This document shows, in pieces, positions 1 through 8,067 of a DNA stretch of 60,106 nucleotides. The position numbers and the translations under genes are program-made. This DNA comes from Nocardia sp. MH4 (GTDB lineage Bacteria > Actinomycetota > Actinomycetes > Mycobacteriales > Mycobacteriaceae), in contig NZ_LPNR01000084.1 of the NCBI RefSeq assembly GCF_019266065.1, positions 1 through 60,106 of the forward strand, given 5' to 3'. The notes under the pieces were generated by a model, which was given only the letters and a program-made list of their open reading frames with translations, ran no database searches and was not told the origin of the DNA. How positions within the stretch are numbered: the stretch's first letter is position 1; every line of letters starts with the position of its first letter.

Positions 1-919
1 GCCCGGCGGCTCAGGCGCGGTCGGCGCAGACCCAGGCGGCGCGGCACCCGGCGGTCCCGGTGGGCCCGCGGGCGGTCCCGGCGCCACCCCCGGCGTGAAC
101 GGCAGCACCGTCGCCCTCCCGTTCGGCCTCGTCCCCGAACGCACCCCGGTCCTGGGCAGCTACTCCACCGGCGCGCCCCAACGCACTCAGCTGACCACCC
201 AGTGGTATCGCTTGGACCTCGCTGCCGCCCAACAGGATTCGGCGTACCGGGTGGTGATCCTCACCGTGGCGGGCCGCATCGAATCCGTGGCCCCCGACGG
301 CAGCCCCCTGCCGGGACAGCGCTTGCGGGTCGAGTTCGCACGCCGCGCGGACGACGGAAACGTCACGCCCACCGGCGAACTCACCCCGCCCACGGTCGGC
401 GGCGCGCCCGGCTGGCGGAACCTGCCGATCGACCTGGACGAGATTCCCGCCGGCACCACGGCGGTCCGGCTCGTCGCCGCGGCGGGCGAACCCGATCCGA
501 TGCAGTGGCTGGCGGTCACGCCCCCGCGCCTGCCGAAACTCTCGTCGCTGAACACCGTGGTCGGCACCACGGCTCCGGTGCTCGGGGATTTCCAGGTGGG
601 ACTGGCCTTCCCGTGCCAGCGGCCGTTCGATCACCGCAGCGGTGTCGCGGAGATGCCGATCTGGCGGATCCTGCCGGACAAGCTCAACGCGCAGGTCTCC
701 GAGACCTGGCAGGGCGACACCGGCGGCGGCCCGCTGGGCTGGACGGGGCTGCTCATGCAGTCGCGCACCCTTCCGGCCTACCTCGCCGAGGACTGGACCA
801 GGGACTGGGGCGAACTCCAGCGCCTCACCCGCCTGATCGCCGCACCGACGGCGGAGATCACGGTCCGCGCCGACGACCGGTGGGGCTGGACGAACGAAAG
901 CCCCATCAGGACAAGCTGA
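1..919 (+). CDS. Arabinosyltransferase Emb family, C-terminal part (5' end outside window)
   Basis: Only the last 305 residues are visible; the gene enters from the left edge, reading from base 2. Emb proteins are membrane arabinosyltransferases that build the arabinan of arabinogalactan and lipoarabinomannan, and this part corresponds to the periplasmic C-terminal carbohydrate-binding region. It opens with a Gly/Pro/Ala-rich insertion of about 30 residues, then a beta-rich domain with Trp-rich stretches, and ends near WGWTNESP. I recognise the family from sequence style (for example PIWRILPDKL and RDWGELQRL) but cannot tell EmbA, B or C apart. A strong hairpin follows directly after the stop. 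Confidence 0.85.
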   Translation, partial: PGGSGAVGADPGGAAPGGPGGPAGGPGATPGVNGSTVALPFGLVPERTPVLGSYSTGAPQRTQLTTQWYRLDLAAAQQDSAYRVVILTVAGRIESVAPDGSPLPGQRLRVEFARRADDGNVTPTGELTPPTVGGAPGWRNLPIDLDEIPAGTTAVRLVAAAGEPDPMQWLAVTPPRLPKLSSLNTVVGTTAPVLGDFQVGLAFPCQRPFDHRSGVAEMPIWRILPDKLNAQVSETWQGDTGGGPLGWTGLLMQSRTLPAYLAEDWTRDWGELQRLTRLIAAPTAEITVRADDRWGWTNESPIRTS

Positions 920-931
920 CCCGGCGCAAAA

Positions 932-969
932 GAAACCGCCGTTGCCTCCATGGAGACAACGGCGGTTTC
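932..969. terminator. Bidirectional hairpin between convergent genes
   Basis: A perfect 13-bp inverted repeat (GAAACCGCCGTTG at 932-944 and its complement at 957-969) with a 12-base loop. It lies 13 bases after the Emb stop and 13 bases before the end of the convergent mycolyltransferase gene, so it can terminate both transcripts. Confidence 0.8.
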
Positions 970-981
970 GCGCAGGAAAGA

Positions 982-2145
982 CTACTTCGGCGGCTCACCC
1001 GCGGGCGGCTGGCCACCGGCGGGCGGCTGCCCCGGCGCACCGGCCGGCGGCTCCCCACCGGCGGGCGGCGCACCGGCGGGCAGCGGCTTGCCGATATTGC
1101 GCGCCATGTCCGGCATCAACCGGATGGCGACCTGCTCCCAGGTGCCCCAGTTGTGGATGCCGATGTCGGGGAAGTCGTAGCTGACGTTGGTGTATCCCAG
1201 TGCGGTGAGCCGCTTCTCGAACGAGCGGGTGTTGGCCAGCGCGATCGCCTCGAGCGGCATGCCCTGGGTGATCGCGTCGATCGAGGACAGGTCCTGATCG
1301 GCCGGCTTGGCGCTGCCCGCAGAGATGTAGAGGCGGGTGTTGTTGGCGATCAGCTTCTCGGCGAACCCGTAGGGGTCCATCCGCTTCCACTTCTCGCTGC
1401 CCGCGGGCGCCATCGCCTCGATGTTGTAGCCACCACTGGCGATCATCGCGCCGGCCAGCGCCTCACGCATGCCCGGCATGGACATGTGCAGGTAGCCCGA
1501 CAGCGAGCCGGCGTAGGTGAACTGCTCGGGGTGGTAGGCCGCCATCAACAGTGCCGCGCTGCCACCGCTGGACAGCCCGACCACGCCGTTGCGGCTGTTG
1601 CTGAAGCCCAGCCGGGACTTCAGCGCGTCCGGCAGGGTCTTGGTGATGAAGGTTTCCCACTGATAGGTGTTGGTCTTGCCCTGGGTGTCCTCCCAGCCGC
1701 CGATGGCCGAACCGGAGTCGGCGCTGGGCAGCAGGGACCCGTCGGGGTTGACGCCGTTGAAGCTGCTCGGCTGGTCCCAGTCGGCGTAGAAGCTGGACTG
1801 ACCGCCGACCGGCATCACCACGTTGATGTTGAACTTGGCGATCTGGGCGGGGATGGAGGTGTGCTTCTCCCAGCCGTTCAGGTCGTCCTCGGCGCGTTCA
1901 CCGTCGAGCAGGTAGACCACCCGGTCGGTGTTGCCGTCGGCCGCCCGCAGGATGCGGGTGTTGATGGTGCCCATCGAGGAGTCGACCGGGAAGTCGATCG
2001 CCGCCGGGTCGGCGTCGGCCGCCGCCGGAGCGACCGTGGCCACCGACGCGCCGAACGGCAGCAACGCGGCCACCGCGGCACTCGCCAGGAGTCTGCTCGT
2101 GCGGTGTCGGCGCTCCTGCGCCCCTCCCACAGTTACGCCACGCAT
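982..2145 (-). CDS. Antigen 85-type mycolyltransferase/esterase with proline-rich tail
   Basis: 387 residues. Secreted alpha/beta hydrolase of the antigen 85/FbpA family, which moves mycolic acids between trehalose monomycolate and cell-wall acceptors. An Arg-rich start and hydrophobic stretch (about 17-43, ending in an AAA-type site) form a signal peptide. The nucleophile is S192 in GLSSGG and the likely catalytic His is H331 in GIHNW. The C-terminus (about 358-387) is a low-complexity PPAG-type repeat, probably a cell-wall linker. The ATG at 2145 was chosen because it opens the signal peptide and has GGAAAGG upstream; an in-frame extension to 2241 looks non-coding. Next to the Emb gene, this points to envelope assembly. 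Confidence 0.85.
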   Translation of the reverse strand: MRGVTVGGAQERRHRTSRLLASAAVAALLPFGASVATVAPAAADADPAAIDFPVDSSMGTINTRILRAADGNTDRVVYLLDGERAEDDLNGWEKHTSIPAQIAKFNINVVMPVGGQSSFYADWDQPSSFNGVNPDGSLLPSADSGSAIGGWEDTQGKTNTYQWETFITKTLPDALKSRLGFSNSRNGVVGLSSGGSAALLMAAYHPEQFTYAGSLSGYLHMSMPGMREALAGAMIASGGYNIEAMAPAGSEKWKRMDPYGFAEKLIANNTRLYISAGSAKPADQDLSSIDAITQGMPLEAIALANTRSFEKRLTALGYTNVSYDFPDIGIHNWGTWEQVAIRLMPDMARNIGKPLPAGAPPAGGEPPAGAPGQPPAGGQPPAGEPPK

Positions 2146-2307
2146 GATCGTGTTCGGACCTTTCCGTTGTGCGGCCGAGCCGCTCCCCACTCCATCCGGC
2201 CGCGGCGAGACAGCCTGCGGACGGATCCTGCCGGGCAGCATAGCGCGCCCCCGATCCGAGGGGCATATCGAAAACCGATGTGACGCAGTTCTCTTCGGCG
2301 CGCGCGC

Positions 2308-3969
2308 TCACCCGGTCGCGTCGACGCGGGAGACACAGAATCCGTCGGTGCCGTGGTCGAGGGTGAGATACACCTGCTTCGAGGCGCCATCGGCGCTGGT
2401 CACCGGCGCGCTGACGGTGACGGCCGAACCGGTCGAGCCACGCACCGTGAGCGCCTTGTCGTCGAAGCGCTTCGCCCCCGACAACGCGGTGCCCAGCTGG
2501 GCGCCGGTGCACAGCAGCGGATAGTCGGGTTCCACGTCGGCCGGATTCACCGGATACCCGACCACCCGGCTCAGATACCGCTCGGCGGTGTAGCGGGCCT
2601 GTTCGTCGGTGAGCCGCGTCGCCGACCGGTCGCTGACGATCGGGCAGCCGTAGCCGGACCGCAACTCGCTGGGGCGCAGGCTCACCTTCAGCACGTCGTT
2701 CTGCCAGTACGGACCGAACTGGCCGAGGACGCCGGGGCGGCGCACCGCGTCGGTGATCTGTTCCACGTCGCCGTACATCCGGGGGATCTCGACCGGCGAC
2801 TGGGTCCAGCACTTGCGGATCAACGCGGCGATGTCACCGGCGCGGACGTCGTCGAGCCAGGGCCGCAGCACCGTCGCCGCGGTCGGGCTGTCGGGAACCG
2901 CGCCGATCTGCGCCGCCTGTGCCGGTCCCGGCGCGTTCGAATTACCGGGCGAGACAAAATCTTTGGCGGTGAGCACGGCGATCGCGGTAAGTCCGGCGAC
3001 GGCGGCGGCCGCGCCGACGCCGACCAGGATCGACCGTGTCCGCGACCGGGGCCTGTCCGCGGGTCCCGGCAGCTCGGCCGACCGGGACACCAGCGTCTGG
3101 GCCGACAGCGCGGTGTCCGGCATGGTGCCCGCCAGCGCCGCGACCGCCGCGTCGGCGAGCTCGCCGCACGAGGCGAACCGGTCGCGCGGATTCTTCGCCA
3201 TGGCCCGCGCGATCACCGCGTCCATGGCGGGCGGCAGCGCCGGGTTGCCCGCCGACGGACGTGGCGGCGCTTCGATCAGGTGCGCGCTGATCATCGCGGC
3301 CGGGCTGTCGCGCTGGAACGGCACGAAGCCGGTGAGCAGCTCGTAGAGGGTGCCGCCGAGCGCGTACACATCGGTGCCGACGTCGAGCGGTTCGCCTTCG
3401 AGCTGCTCGGGCGCCGCGTAGGCCAGGGTGCCGAGCACCGAGCCTGCCGAGGTGAGGCTGGTCGTCTCGCCCATGCTGCGGGCGATCCCGAAATCGGTGA
3501 CCAGCACCTCGTCGGCGCCGTCGTCGGTGCGCGCGATCAGCAGGTTCGCCGGCTTGATGTCGCGATGCAGCAGCCCCTGCCGGTGCGCGTAGTCCAGACC
3601 CTTGGCCGCCTCGGCGACGATCCGCACCGCCCGCTCGGGGGTGAGGATCGCCAGGCCGTGGCGCAGCAGCTGAGCCGCGTCGAGGCCGTCCACGAACTGC
3701 ATGGCGATCCACAACCGGTCGCCGTCGACGCCGCGGTCGAAGATCTGCACCACGTTCGGATGCCGCAGCCGCGCGGCCAGATCCGCCTCCCGCTCGAAGC
3801 GGGCGCGGAAGGTCGGTTCCACCGCGAGCCGCGCGTCGAGCACCTTCAGCGCGTCCCGGCGCGGCAGCCGGGGATGTCGCGCCAGATACACCGCGCCCAT
3901 GCCCCCGCCGCCGAGCCTGCGTTCGATGCGGTATCCCGCAAGGCTCGCCCCTGGCCCGAACTCCATCAC
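2308..3969 (-). CDS. Transmembrane Ser/Thr protein kinase (Pkn family)
   Basis: 553 residues. Complete Hanks-type kinase domain: glycine-rich loop about 20-26 (GGGGMGAVY), catalytic Lys at K42 (ALKVL), HRDIKPAN at 135-142, DFG at 159-161, a Thr/Ser-rich activation loop, APE at 186-188. A juxtamembrane linker leads to one membrane segment (about 314-335), so the kinase is cytoplasmic and the remaining 215 residues are extracellular. That sensor domain holds four cysteines (RKCW, GYGCP, LLCTG, GFCVS), suggesting two disulfides; the layout resembles PknH-type sensors, but the ligand is unknown. It lies upstream of the mycolyltransferase on the same strand, 162 bases away. Confidence 0.92.
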   Translation of the reverse strand: MMEFGPGASLAGYRIERRLGGGGMGAVYLARHPRLPRRDALKVLDARLAVEPTFRARFEREADLAARLRHPNVVQIFDRGVDGDRLWIAMQFVDGLDAAQLLRHGLAILTPERAVRIVAEAAKGLDYAHRQGLLHRDIKPANLLIARTDDGADEVLVTDFGIARSMGETTSLTSAGSVLGTLAYAAPEQLEGEPLDVGTDVYALGGTLYELLTGFVPFQRDSPAAMISAHLIEAPPRPSAGNPALPPAMDAVIARAMAKNPRDRFASCGELADAAVAALAGTMPDTALSAQTLVSRSAELPGPADRPRSRTRSILVGVGAAAAVAGLTAIAVLTAKDFVSPGNSNAPGPAQAAQIGAVPDSPTAATVLRPWLDDVRAGDIAALIRKCWTQSPVEIPRMYGDVEQITDAVRRPGVLGQFGPYWQNDVLKVSLRPSELRSGYGCPIVSDRSATRLTDEQARYTAERYLSRVVGYPVNPADVEPDYPLLCTGAQLGTALSGAKRFDDKALTVRGSTGSAVTVSAPVTSADGASKQVYLTLDHGTDGFCVSRVDATG

Positions 3970-4028
3970 CCGGTCAGGCTAACGGCTGTCTTCCGGCGCC
4001 GCCGCCGGCTGGATCGGACTGCGCCGGT

Positions 4029-4904
4029 TCATCGGTGGTGGGCGGCGAAGAAGTCCCAGATCAGCCTGGTTGCGTCGAGGGGGCCGCGCTGGTCGGCGCC
4101 GGGCCATTCGTGTCCCGCACCGGCCACCGTGACGAGGTCGACCGCACGGCCGTCCCGGCAGGTCGCGCGCAGGGTCGTCACCCGATCGCCGGCCGTGGCG
4201 ACCGGTGCCGCGCAGGCGTCGACCATCCGCCAGAACGCGTTCAGCTCCGGCACCGCCGGCCCGTCGATTCGCGCTGCGCCGCTGCCGGGCGCACCGTCGT
4301 AGCGAATGTTCTCGTCGTCGGTGCCGTGCACATGGATCACCGAAGCGGGCGCCGGATGCTCGCAGTCGCCGAGCTGGGTACCCGCGACCGCACCGACGGC
4401 GGCGGCGAGCGCGGTGCGGCACGCCATCGCGTAGGCCATCATGGCGCCGTTGCTCATGCCGGTGAAGTAGATCCGCTCGTGGTCGATCGGCAGGGCGCGG
4501 GCGATCTCCGCGAGCATTCCGGTCAGGAAGCCGACGTCGTCCACGCCGGTCCGGCCGGGAGTACCGCAGCAGTCACCGCCGGCGTTCCAGGCCCGGCCGA
4601 TTCCGTCGGGATAGGCGACGACGAAACCGGCGTCGTCGGCGGCGGCGTCCCAGCCGTAGGCGCGCTGCGCCTGCGCACCGGAGCCGAGGCCGCCGTGCAG
4701 CACGACCACCAGCGGCGCACGCGCCGACAGCACTGCGGGCCGGTAGACGCGGTAGCTCCTGGTGTGGCCGTCGTGCGCGAGCTCGTGCGACGAGGTCACG
4801 GCGCCGACCGGCGTCGCGCTCCCCGGATCCTCCCGGAGTACGACGATGCCCGCGACGAGCAGCACCGCGGCGACAGCCGCCGCGGTGAGCGTAGCGATCC
4901 GCAT
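4029..4904 (-). CDS. LpqC/PHB-depolymerase-like secreted esterase
   Basis: 291 residues. An alpha/beta hydrolase of the polyhydroxybutyrate depolymerase/feruloyl esterase group. An N-terminal hydrophobic segment (about 1-24) serves as signal or anchor. The oxyanion motif is VLHGG, the nucleophile is in GMSNGA (about S151), an acidic residue sits in HGTDDEN, and the His is in GAGHEWPG. GGDCCG and the Cys near ACRT and GDCEH are typical secreted-esterase cysteines. The start at 4904 puts the signal segment at the N-terminus; a GTG at 4925 is possible. The substrate is not known; mycobacterial LpqC proteins are lipoproteins, but I see no clear lipobox here. Confidence 0.8.
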   Translation of the reverse strand: MRIATLTAAAVAAVLLVAGIVVLREDPGSATPVGAVTSSHELAHDGHTRSYRVYRPAVLSARAPLVVVLHGGLGSGAQAQRAYGWDAAADDAGFVVAYPDGIGRAWNAGGDCCGTPGRTGVDDVGFLTGMLAEIARALPIDHERIYFTGMSNGAMMAYAMACRTALAAAVGAVAGTQLGDCEHPAPASVIHVHGTDDENIRYDGAPGSGAARIDGPAVPELNAFWRMVDACAAPVATAGDRVTTLRATCRDGRAVDLVTVAGAGHEWPGADQRGPLDATRLIWDFFAAHHR

Positions 4905-5025
4905 GGCACCAGTGAACCGGCCCACGCGCCGCCGGGCAACAGGGCGGCAGATCCGGCGGCGCTAGGCTGGATGATCTATTCGTGGCCGCGACCTCACCCG
5001 GCGGCCCTGCGCAGGACGGGACCCC

Positions 5026-6162
5026 GTGAGACTCGCTGTACGCCTGATGTTGATGCTGTTGATTCCGGCGGTGCTGTTCGCGCTGCCCTGGTGGACGCTG
5101 GTCGCGGCGCCGTCCGGCGGCACCGGCACGCTGTTCTGGGTCGGGACCGCGGTGTGCGTCCTCGGGTATCTGTGCCTGCCCGCCACGATGTTCCTCGGCC
5201 ACGGTCCGGCCCAGTCCGATCCGGCGGTGATCGTCGGCGACACCCTGCTCGGGGTGCTGTGGGTGGTGTTCTCGTGGTCGGTGCTCGGCGTATTCGTGCG
5301 CGGTGGGCTGGCCGTCGCCGGGGTACAGGGCCTGCTCGCCGCGCGGATCGTGGCGCTCGGGGTACTGATCGTCTCGGTCGCGCTGATCGCCTGGGGTGTC
5401 TACGAGGCGCGCCGGGTGCCGCGGGTCCGCACCGTCGACGTCGCCCTCCGCGGCCTGGCCGCGGGCCTGGACGGACTGCGCGTCGTGGTCGTCACCGACA
5501 CCCACTTCGCCGCGCTCGATCGGCAGCGCTGGTCGGAGCGCGTGGTCGACGTGGTCAATGCCCAGCGCCCCGATATCGCCTGCCACGCCGGTGATCTCGC
5601 GGACGGCTCGGTGGTGAAGCGGCGCGCCCAGGTCGACCCGCTGGCCCGTGTCGAAGCCCCGCTGGGCCGGTTCTACATCACCGGCAACCACGAGTACTTC
5701 GGTGACGCGCAGGGCTGGATCGACCACATGGCCTCGATCGGCTGGCAGCCGCTGCACAACGCGCACCGGACCGTCGACCGGGACGGCGACCGCCTGGTCG
5801 TCGCGGGGATCGACGATCCCACCGGCGCGGGCCTGCCCGGCCACGGCCCCGACCTGCCCGCCGCGCTCGCCGGCGCCGACCCCGCGCTGCCGGTGCTGCT
5901 GCTGGCCCATCAGCCCAAGCAGATCACCGACAGCGTCGCGGCCGGGGTGGCGCTGCAGATCTCCGGACACACCCACGGCGGGCAGATCTGGCCCTTCCAC
6001 TACCTGGTGCGCCTGGACCAGCCGGTGGTCGCCGGCCTGAGCAGGCACGCGAACCACACTCAGCTCTACACCAGCCGCGGCACCGGCTTCTGGGGTCCGC
6101 AACTGCGGGTGTTCGCGCCCAGCGAGATCACCGTGCTGGTGCTGCACCCGGAGCCGGTCTAG
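5026..6162 (+). CDS. Membrane metallophosphoesterase (YkuE/calcineurin-like)
   Basis: 378 residues with a GTG start. The N-terminal 130 residues contain four probable membrane helices; the rest is a calcineurin-type phosphoesterase domain. The metal motifs are complete: VTDTHF (D-x-H), CHAGDLADG (GD), ITGNHEYF (GNHE), LLAHQP, and SGHTHGGQ. Members of this group hydrolyse lipid or nucleotide phosphoesters at the membrane. The stop codon overlaps by two bases the stop of the convergent LppP-like gene, so there is no room for a terminator between them. Confidence 0.9.
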   Translation: MRLAVRLMLMLLIPAVLFALPWWTLVAAPSGGTGTLFWVGTAVCVLGYLCLPATMFLGHGPAQSDPAVIVGDTLLGVLWVVFSWSVLGVFVRGGLAVAGVQGLLAARIVALGVLIVSVALIAWGVYEARRVPRVRTVDVALRGLAAGLDGLRVVVVTDTHFAALDRQRWSERVVDVVNAQRPDIACHAGDLADGSVVKRRAQVDPLARVEAPLGRFYITGNHEYFGDAQGWIDHMASIGWQPLHNAHRTVDRDGDRLVVAGIDDPTGAGLPGHGPDLPAALAGADPALPVLLLAHQPKQITDSVAAGVALQISGHTHGGQIWPFHYLVRLDQPVVAGLSRHANHTQLYTSRGTGFWGPQLRVFAPSEITVLVLHPEPV

Positions 6163-6857
6163 CGGTGCGGCTGGGTCACTTCCGCCGGAAGCGGCCCGCT
6201 CATCACGACCTTCGAGCCGTTCCAGGTGTAATGGATCGCCACCGGGCCGCCCTGCGGGGCGGCGAAGGGCTCGTCGCCGGCCAGCCACTTGTACTCGACG
6301 GTCACGGTGGTGTCGGTGTAGCCCACCACCGAGGTGAAGGCGTAGGCCTCGGACGTGGCTGTGCCCAACCAGTTCCCGTCGTGGAAGAACAGCACATGGA
6401 TCGGCGCGCCGGCGGAGTTGCCGCCGACCGCGCGCACCCACAGCAGCTGGGCGCACTGGCCCGGTAGGTCCGCCGAGGCCTGTTGGGCGACCCAGTTGCC
6501 GTCGAGGCGAGCCAGCGCGTTGCGCACACCGGCCGAGCCGGGGTCGATGCAGCGTCCCGGACCGCTGATGTCGTTGGCCGGCTGCGGTTTCGTGGTCGCC
6601 TGCGTCGTGCCGGGCGCCACGGTCACGGCGGGTGCCTCGGTGACGGCGGGGACCTCGGTGCCCGCGGGCGCCCCGGTGCCGCCGGGAGCCTCGGTCGCCT
6701 GCGGCTGCTCTCCCGGAGTCCGCGGCGCGCTTGCCGCGACCGTGGTCGTCGCCCGGCTCGTCGACGGCGAGGTGGCCGAACCGTTTTCCGCGTTGCACCC
6801 CGCCACCGCCGCCGCGGCGACGGCGATCAGCGCACTCATCCGAACTGCGTTCTTCAT
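6159..6857 (-). CDS. LppP/LprE-like lipoprotein
   Basis: 232 residues. The signal peptide ends in a lipobox (AVAGC, Cys about 21), so the protein should be lipid-anchored outside the membrane. A Thr/Pro/Ala/Glu-rich linker of about 75 residues, full of TEAP and TVAP units, leads to a globular C-terminal domain with two Cys (GRCID and GQCAQ) and Trp-rich strands, matching the LppP/LprE family of mycolata. GAGGG lies upstream of the ATG at 6857. The promoter region carries a palindrome and a direct repeat (6946-6977). Function of the family is not established. Confidence 0.75.
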   Translation of the reverse strand: MKNAVRMSALIAVAAAAVAGCNAENGSATSPSTSRATTTVAASAPRTPGEQPQATEAPGGTGAPAGTEVPAVTEAPAVTVAPGTTQATTKPQPANDISGPGRCIDPGSAGVRNALARLDGNWVAQQASADLPGQCAQLLWVRAVGGNSAGAPIHVLFFHDGNWLGTATSEAYAFTSVVGYTDTTVTVEYKWLAGDEPFAAPQGGPVAIHYTWNGSKVVMSGPLPAEVTQPHR

Positions 6858-6945
6858 GATCCCTCGACTCCTGTCCGCCGCGCCGGTAGCGCGTTCTGCT
6901 GACTCCATCGGGACCCTGAACAGCCCTGTTAGGCGTACATCGGCG

Positions 6946-6977
6946 ATCATCACCCTAGGGTGCGAAATCATCACCCT
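6946..6977 (-). promoter_or_regulatory. Direct repeats and palindrome upstream of the LppP-like gene
   Basis: ATCATCACCCT occurs at 6946-6956 and again at 6967-6977, exactly 21 bases (two helical turns) apart. The first copy runs into a perfect 12-base palindrome CACCCTAGGGTG (6951-6962). The element sits about 90-120 bases upstream of the lipoprotein start, suiting an activator or repressor site. The regulator is unknown. Confidence 0.45.
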
Positions 6978-7047
6978 TGCTGAGGAAATCCCCTGCGGGG
7001 TAGAGCGATCCGCGACACGGACACCCGAAGAGCCTGCCGCACACACA

Positions 7048-7079
7048 GATCCGGCCGAGGGCGCACCCTCGGCCGGATC
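7048..7079 (-). terminator. Perfect 14-bp hairpin terminator
   Basis: GATCCGGCCGAGGG and its complement around a 4-base loop, starting 9 bases beyond the stop of the secreted protein gene that ends at 7088. It has no long T-run, as is usual in actinobacteria. Confidence 0.75.
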
Positions 7080-7087
7080 GTGGGCGA

Positions 7088-7558
7088 TCAGACGATGTCG
7101 GTGGTCCCCGAGCAGGTCACGACCGGCACCGGCACGGGGCCGGTGTTGACGACCGACAGGTCGATCCGCACCGGCCCGGTCCCGGTCGGCACGTCGGTGA
7201 AGTACACCGTGCCGCCGGTGCCGAAGAACGAGGAGATGTTCGTGTGCCCGGTGAGCGAGCCCGATGCCCCGGTGGCCAGATTGGTCCAGGTGAGCGTGGG
7301 GTGGGTCTGGTAGCCCCAGATGCTGGCCCCGGAATGCACGGTGAACGACGGCAATCCCGACTGGTCGTACAGGTAGGAGACGATCACCTGGTTGCTGTAG
7401 GGCACATCGACGATATTGGGGCTCAGCCCCAGGCAGTTGATGCCGACCAGGCTGCTCGGCAGCGCGTTCGCCGCCCCCGCTCCCGCGACCATCGTCCCCG
7501 CCACCACCGCGGCGCCCGCCGCGAGACCGGCGATCGTGGACCTCACTCGCATAGTCAT
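7088..7558 (-). CDS. Small secreted protein of unknown function
   Basis: 156 residues. A clear signal peptide (about 1-32, ending AGAANALP) is followed by a beta-rich mature domain of about 120 residues with two cysteines (GINCLG and VVTCSG) that could close a disulfide across the whole domain. The start at 7558 has GGAAGGA five bases upstream, preferred over the Met two codons later. I do not recognise a family; such small exported proteins are common in Nocardia and Rhodococcus. It is monocistronic with its own terminator. Confidence 0.75.
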   Translation of the reverse strand: MTMRVRSTIAGLAAGAAVVAGTMVAGAGAANALPSSLVGINCLGLSPNIVDVPYSNQVIVSYLYDQSGLPSFTVHSGASIWGYQTHPTLTWTNLATGASGSLTGHTNISSFFGTGGTVYFTDVPTGTGPVRIDLSVVNTGPVPVPVVTCSGTTDIV

Positions 7559-7653
7559 ACAGATCCTTCCACTCGTGTCGTGTCACCCCGCGTATCCCAC
7601 CGGGACGCCACATTGTTACCGACCGAAAGCATCCTTCGAGGTCCGACACACCC

Positions 7654-7695
7654 ATACCTAGGTCTGCTAGGTTATGACCTAGCGGTTCTAGGTAT
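7654..7695 (+). promoter_or_regulatory. Nested palindromic operator, likely PadR binding site
   Basis: Two inverted repeats share one centre: outer arms ATACCTAG (7654-7661) and CTAGGTAT (7688-7695), inner arms CTAGGT (7667-7672) and ACCTAG (7677-7682). The four copies of the same ACCTAG/CTAGGT half-site lie directly in front of the PadR ribosome-binding site, as expected for autoregulation. Confidence 0.65.
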
Positions 7696-7704
7696 AGGAG
7701 TGCG

Positions 7705-8067
7705 ATGCGGATAGACAAAGACCTGGTGGCGGCCTCGGCGACCCCGCTGGTGCTCGGCATTCTCGCCGAGGGCGAGTCGTACGGTTACGCGATCCTGGAG
7801 CAGGTCAACGCCCTGTCGCGGGGCCGGATGCAGTGGACCGACGGCATGCTCTACCCCCTGCTGCACCGCCTGGAACGGCAGGGCCACGTGACCTCGACCT
7901 GGCGCACCGCCGACAGCGGACGACGGCGCAAGCACTACCTGATCACCGACTCCGGCCGGGCGGCCCTCGCCGAGCGCCGCGCGCAGTGGGCCGTCGTCGC
8001 CGAGGCGCTCGACCAGGTCTGGCGCGACGCCACGACATCACCCATCGTGACGAAAGGATGGGCGTGA
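7705..8067 (+). CDS. PadR-family transcriptional regulator
   Basis: 120 residues. Winged-helix PadR fold: the region TPLVLGILAEGESYGY starts the domain, the recognition region includes MLYPLLHRLERQG, and the wing is SGRRRKHYLIT. AGGAG lies four bases before the ATG. A nested palindrome just upstream suggests it represses itself and the co-transcribed membrane gene, whose ATG overlaps this stop codon. PadR regulators usually respond to small hydrophobic molecules or membrane stress. Confidence 0.92.
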   Translation: MRIDKDLVAASATPLVLGILAEGESYGYAILEQVNALSRGRMQWTDGMLYPLLHRLERQGHVTSTWRTADSGRRRKHYLITDSGRAALAERRAQWAVVAEALDQVWRDATTSPIVTKGWA

